From Argopecten irradians (Eukaryota > Mollusca > Bivalvia > Pectinida > Pectinidae): DNA of 64,000 bases. This document shows, in pieces, positions 63,201 through 64,000 of the stretch. Under the pieces are notes generated by a model. That model made no database searches. It saw only the letters and a list, made by a program, of their open reading frames with translations, and was not told the origin of the DNA. How positions within the stretch are numbered: position 1 is the first letter of the stretch; every line of letters starts with the position of its first letter. Location: contig NC_091140.1 of NCBI RefSeq assembly GCF_041381155.1, positions 24,890,864-24,954,863 on the forward strand. Direction: 5' to 3'. A program made the position numbers and the translations under genes.

Positions 63201-63618
63201 TATTTTAATATGTTATGTATACTCTGATCGGAACATACATGCAGCAGTCACTTTTTATTTACTGATGACAGAATAGAATATGGAATGAAATTGTAGATCA
63301 AAACTTGGCTTCGTAGTCTGACCTATGTACTCATTTCATTGCACTATAGACGTAATCATAATGGATTTTGACAGTATTGTAAAATATCATTTTCAGTTCT
63401 TATCTGTACTTGTAAAATTAAAACCTACATACGTACAGTATAGTAATTCTCAAAAACATTAAAACCTCTCTCTGATTCGTTAGTATGAATATATTTAAAG
63501 TCAATATCAAAAGCAGTAAGCCACAAACTTACAAACCACAGGCGGTTCTCTGTATCAAGATCCAAAAACGCTTGGAACCTTTTCCCTGTTGTTGAAGTGA
63601 AACTGTTCAGACCTGGGG
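45026..63618 (-). CDS. FReD gene 2: fibrinogen-related protein, 5' end outside window
   Basis: Exons 63618-63533, 62339-62243, 45726-45562 and 45270-45026 correspond one to one with exons 2-5 of FReD gene 1. They have the same lengths (86, 97, 165, 245 bp) and the same phases, and all splice sites are canonical. Exon 1, expected to hold the signal peptide and PAN domain, should lie beyond 64000. Identity to gene 1 by eye is about 24/28, 24/32 and 46/55 residues for exons 2-4. The terminal exon differs more: it gains two cysteines and loses the DDKDND motif. The product should be a secreted lectin-like protein. Intron 3 is 16.5 kb and full of repeats, so linkage of the two halves is inferred from phase and order. 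Two separate gene fragments remain possible. Confidence 0.72.
45562..45726 (-). CDS. FReD gene 2 exon 4
   Basis: It reads GNDNLHLLASTPRILRIELE, AWDGTKGYAQYSTFQV and NYRLSVKGFSGSVS. Acceptor ATTAAAG, donor GTAAGTATTC. Confidence 0.85.
46950..47260 (+). repeat. Dispersed repeat, copy 2
   Basis: Partner of the repeat at 31740, sharing the foldback start and GAAAATTGCGTGATATTTTC. In FReD gene 2 intron 3. Confidence 0.5.
47779..52010 (+). repeat. 24-bp satellite array, about 176 units
   Basis: The unit GTGGTAATCTACATATTATA plus CAGT repeats head to tail for about 4.2 kb. Variant units carry CATCT, TAGTCAAC...TTCT, TTGTCAAC or GCGGAAATCT. Clusters of the same variants return every 670-720 bp, which points to a higher-order repeat of about 28-30 units. 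Because 24 is a multiple of three and the unit has no stop, all three forward frames stay open for hundreds of codons. The frames give repeats such as IYILYSVV and GNLHIIQC. These are not considered genes. It lies in intron 3 of FReD gene 2. Confidence 0.92.
52459..52570. repeat. Sequence mirrored at 60420-60503
   Basis: TAAAATTAATT, ACCCATCCCC, TCCGCCC and TAGGTCGGACAAACAC occur here in this order. They occur in inverted orientation ending at 60503. The two copies could be terminal inverted repeats of an element of about 8 kb, or two dispersed copies. Confidence 0.35.
52748..53696. mobile_element. Mutator-like foldback element, 949 bp, 9-bp TSD
   Basis: Two arms of about 400 bp (52748 to about 53143 and about 53290 to 53696) are near-perfect complements; the ends are TAGTCCGCTAAACCTGCC. 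About 145 bp separate the arms. The 9-bp sequence ATGTAACAG stands directly outside both ends (52739-52747, 53697-53705). Long inverted repeats with a 9-bp duplication are typical of Mutator-like elements. There is no transposase. A poly-A tract of about 23 bases lies in the right arm only. Confidence 0.85.
53706..54880. other. No gene seen; poly-G run
   Basis: No coding region is supported. A run of 16 G occurs at 54112-54127. Short open frames here have no recognisable motif. Confidence 0.4.
54882..57208. mobile_element. Large foldback element split by a second transposon
   Basis: Arms of about 313 bp: the left (54882-54918 continued at 56134-56410) pairs with the right (56897-57208). The outer ends are ACGATGGCCCATATCAGCC. 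The direct repeat ACAAAGT flanks both ends (54874-54880, 57209-57215), possibly 8 bp with one change, as in hAT-type insertions. No transposase is seen. The arms contain repeated GGCAACTGCTTTA motifs. Confidence 0.7.
54919..56130. mobile_element. Nested 1.2-kb DNA transposon with CACGG-rich interior
   Basis: The ends are inverted repeats starting TGCTAGGTTTACACTGTTCC and GCCCCGTTT. It lies in the left arm of the foldback element. The right arm of that element keeps the uninterrupted sequence GGCAACTGCTTTACTAAACTG, which fixes the insertion point. TTA at the left and TAA at the right suggest a 3-bp target duplication as in PIF/Harbinger elements, with one change. The interior is unusually GC-rich and packed with CACGG, CCGTG and AAACGT motifs in both orientations. 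I see no intact transposase. Confidence 0.72.
57325..57427 (+). mobile_element. SINE fragment
   Basis: It contains GGGTCACAAGTTCGAATACC (B-box region), then TTTTCTCCGGGTACTCCAGC and CCACCAACAAACCTGGCACG. It matches the SINE at 21826, with the 5' head and part of the core deleted. Confidence 0.7.
57428..58374. other. No gene seen
   Basis: AT-rich sequence between the SINE fragment and the transposase remnant. It may belong to the same transposon as the transposase. Confidence 0.35.
58375..59098 (+). pseudogene. Degenerate DDE transposase (HARBI/ISL2EU-like)
   Basis: Three successive frames together read like a DDE_Tnp_4-type transposase. The first (58375-58661) has EEQFRYYTGFTTQQYD and VNLGYRFGIRNQTASVLF, a helix-turn-helix region. 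The second (about 58660-58860) has FAVFDCTEIKISKPTSL and THSDYKSTN, with the first catalytic Asp in FDCTEI. The third (58859-59098) has ACDPRGSIIFIPVLFDEF and IMTDKGFNI, the MADRGF-like second Asp. A stop at 58659 and frameshifts make it inactive. The C-terminal Glu region is not evident after 59098. The family is inferred from motif memory. It lies in FReD gene 2 intron 3. Confidence 0.8.
59099..61159. other. No gene seen; minor repeats
   Basis: It holds a 35-36-bp tandem pair at 60181-60251 and the inverted partner (60420-60503) of the sequence at 52459. An open frame of 107 codons at 60700-61023 shows no known motif and is not called. Confidence 0.4.
60181..60251. repeat. 35-36-bp tandem pair
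   Basis: Two adjacent units end with ATCGATGCTGGTTTTGTTAG and differ at a few bases near their starts. Confidence 0.8.
61160..61640 (-). mobile_element. Degenerate reverse transcriptase fragment
   Basis: On the minus strand, frames give LLHAAQSGFRSKHSCQTALA, then SGAPQGSILNSLLF and the catalytic YMYADDSTMKG. These are motifs of a non-LTR retrotransposon reverse transcriptase. Stops and frameshifts separate them. The copy lies opposite in strand to the one at 13508, and differs from it in sequence. Confidence 0.78.
61758..61865. repeat. Short foldback
   Basis: ATTGAATGTCCTTCAGTTG pairs with CAACTGAAAGACATTCAAT, with one mismatch and a loop of about 70 bases. Possibly a small MITE. Confidence 0.5.
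62243..62339 (-). CDS. FReD gene 2 exon 3
   Basis: Acceptor ACCGTAG then GTAATACAG, donor GTAAGTCTGC. It reads VIQRRTNKDVGFRRKW then TQYKNGFGDLLGNFWIG. The normal acceptor here shows what gene 1 has lost. Confidence 0.82.
63533..63618 (-). CDS. FReD gene 2 exon 2
   Basis: Acceptor TTGTAG, donor GTAAGTTTG. It reads PGLNSFTSTTGKRFQAFLDL then DTENRLWF. As in gene 1, leucine stands where FReDs have the first conserved cysteine. Confidence 0.78.
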
Positions 63619-64000
63619 CTACAACACAAATATATATTATCATTATATATAATACGGATCCGGATTGCTGCCAATGGTTTGTTTTTAATTTTCGAGTGAC
63701 GTTTAAATACATCAACGCTGGAGGTTCTGTTAAGTCAAATGCTAATTTGAGATTAATTTGCTCCTAAGCTAGATTGAAAGGCTTTGCCAAAATATATTCT
63801 TTTCGTTTTTTTCATGACTATATCAAGCGTTTCCAGATACATATTTGTATTTGTTTCTTTCTGGCTATAATTTCTGAGTTTTTTTTAAATCTATCAAAGA
63901 ATTGCATAATGTTTTGCAAAAGTGTGGGTTGCAAATTGGATATAAATGTTACTTCGTTTAAGACGTACATTCTTGATACGAATTTCTGCTTATTACGAAG
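63619..64000. other. FReD gene 2 intron 1 (partial)
   Basis: AT-rich sequence upstream of exon 2 with no exon visible. By comparison with gene 1, where intron 1 is 1.9 kb, exon 1 would lie past the window. Confidence 0.45.

Overview
This window is animal nuclear DNA. It is AT-rich, its genes have GT-AG introns, and transposon debris makes up much of it. A bivalve or other lophotrochozoan mollusc is the likely source. That is an inference from two PAN plus fibrinogen-domain lectin-like genes, a tRNA-headed SINE, a dispersed repeat beginning GCCCACCATCATCAGATGG, and many small foldback elements. The exact species cannot be told. There are no bacterial-type operons, rRNAs, functional tRNAs or CRISPR arrays.

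Left part (1-24.4 kb). A four-exon gene of unknown function (gene A, 1293-4613, +) is followed by a nearly intact non-coding LTR retrotransposon (5529-11441). That element sits inside an older tandem repeat (5300-12195). A dead non-LTR retrotransposon with a readable reverse transcriptase lies at 13.5-14.7 kb. A two-exon gene for a predicted multi-pass membrane protein (gene B, 18205-19572, +) follows. A SINE, several foldback elements and a run of three hairpins fill the rest.

Right part (24.5-64 kb). Two paralogous genes on the minus strand encode secreted fibrinogen-related (FReD) proteins. Gene 1 (34955 down to 24547) is complete in five exons: signal peptide plus PAN/apple domain, then a FReD split over four exons. 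Its exon 3 has lost the expected splice acceptor. Gene 2 (63618 down to 45026) shows exons 2-5 with identical intron phases; its first exon lies beyond the window. Both lack the usual first FReD cysteine. The 16.5-kb intron 3 of gene 2 holds a 4.2-kb array of a 24-bp satellite (47.8-52.0 kb), a 949-bp Mutator-like foldback element with a 9-bp target duplication, a foldback element interrupted by a second transposon, a degenerate DDE transposase, and a reverse-transcriptase fragment.

The FReD/PAN pair is probably a local tandem duplication in a lectin or innate-recognition family. Genes A and B have no visible functional link to it. Long open frames in the satellite array are a by-product of its 24-bp (8-codon) period and are not genes. 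No sequence search was possible, so family names rest on motif recognition.
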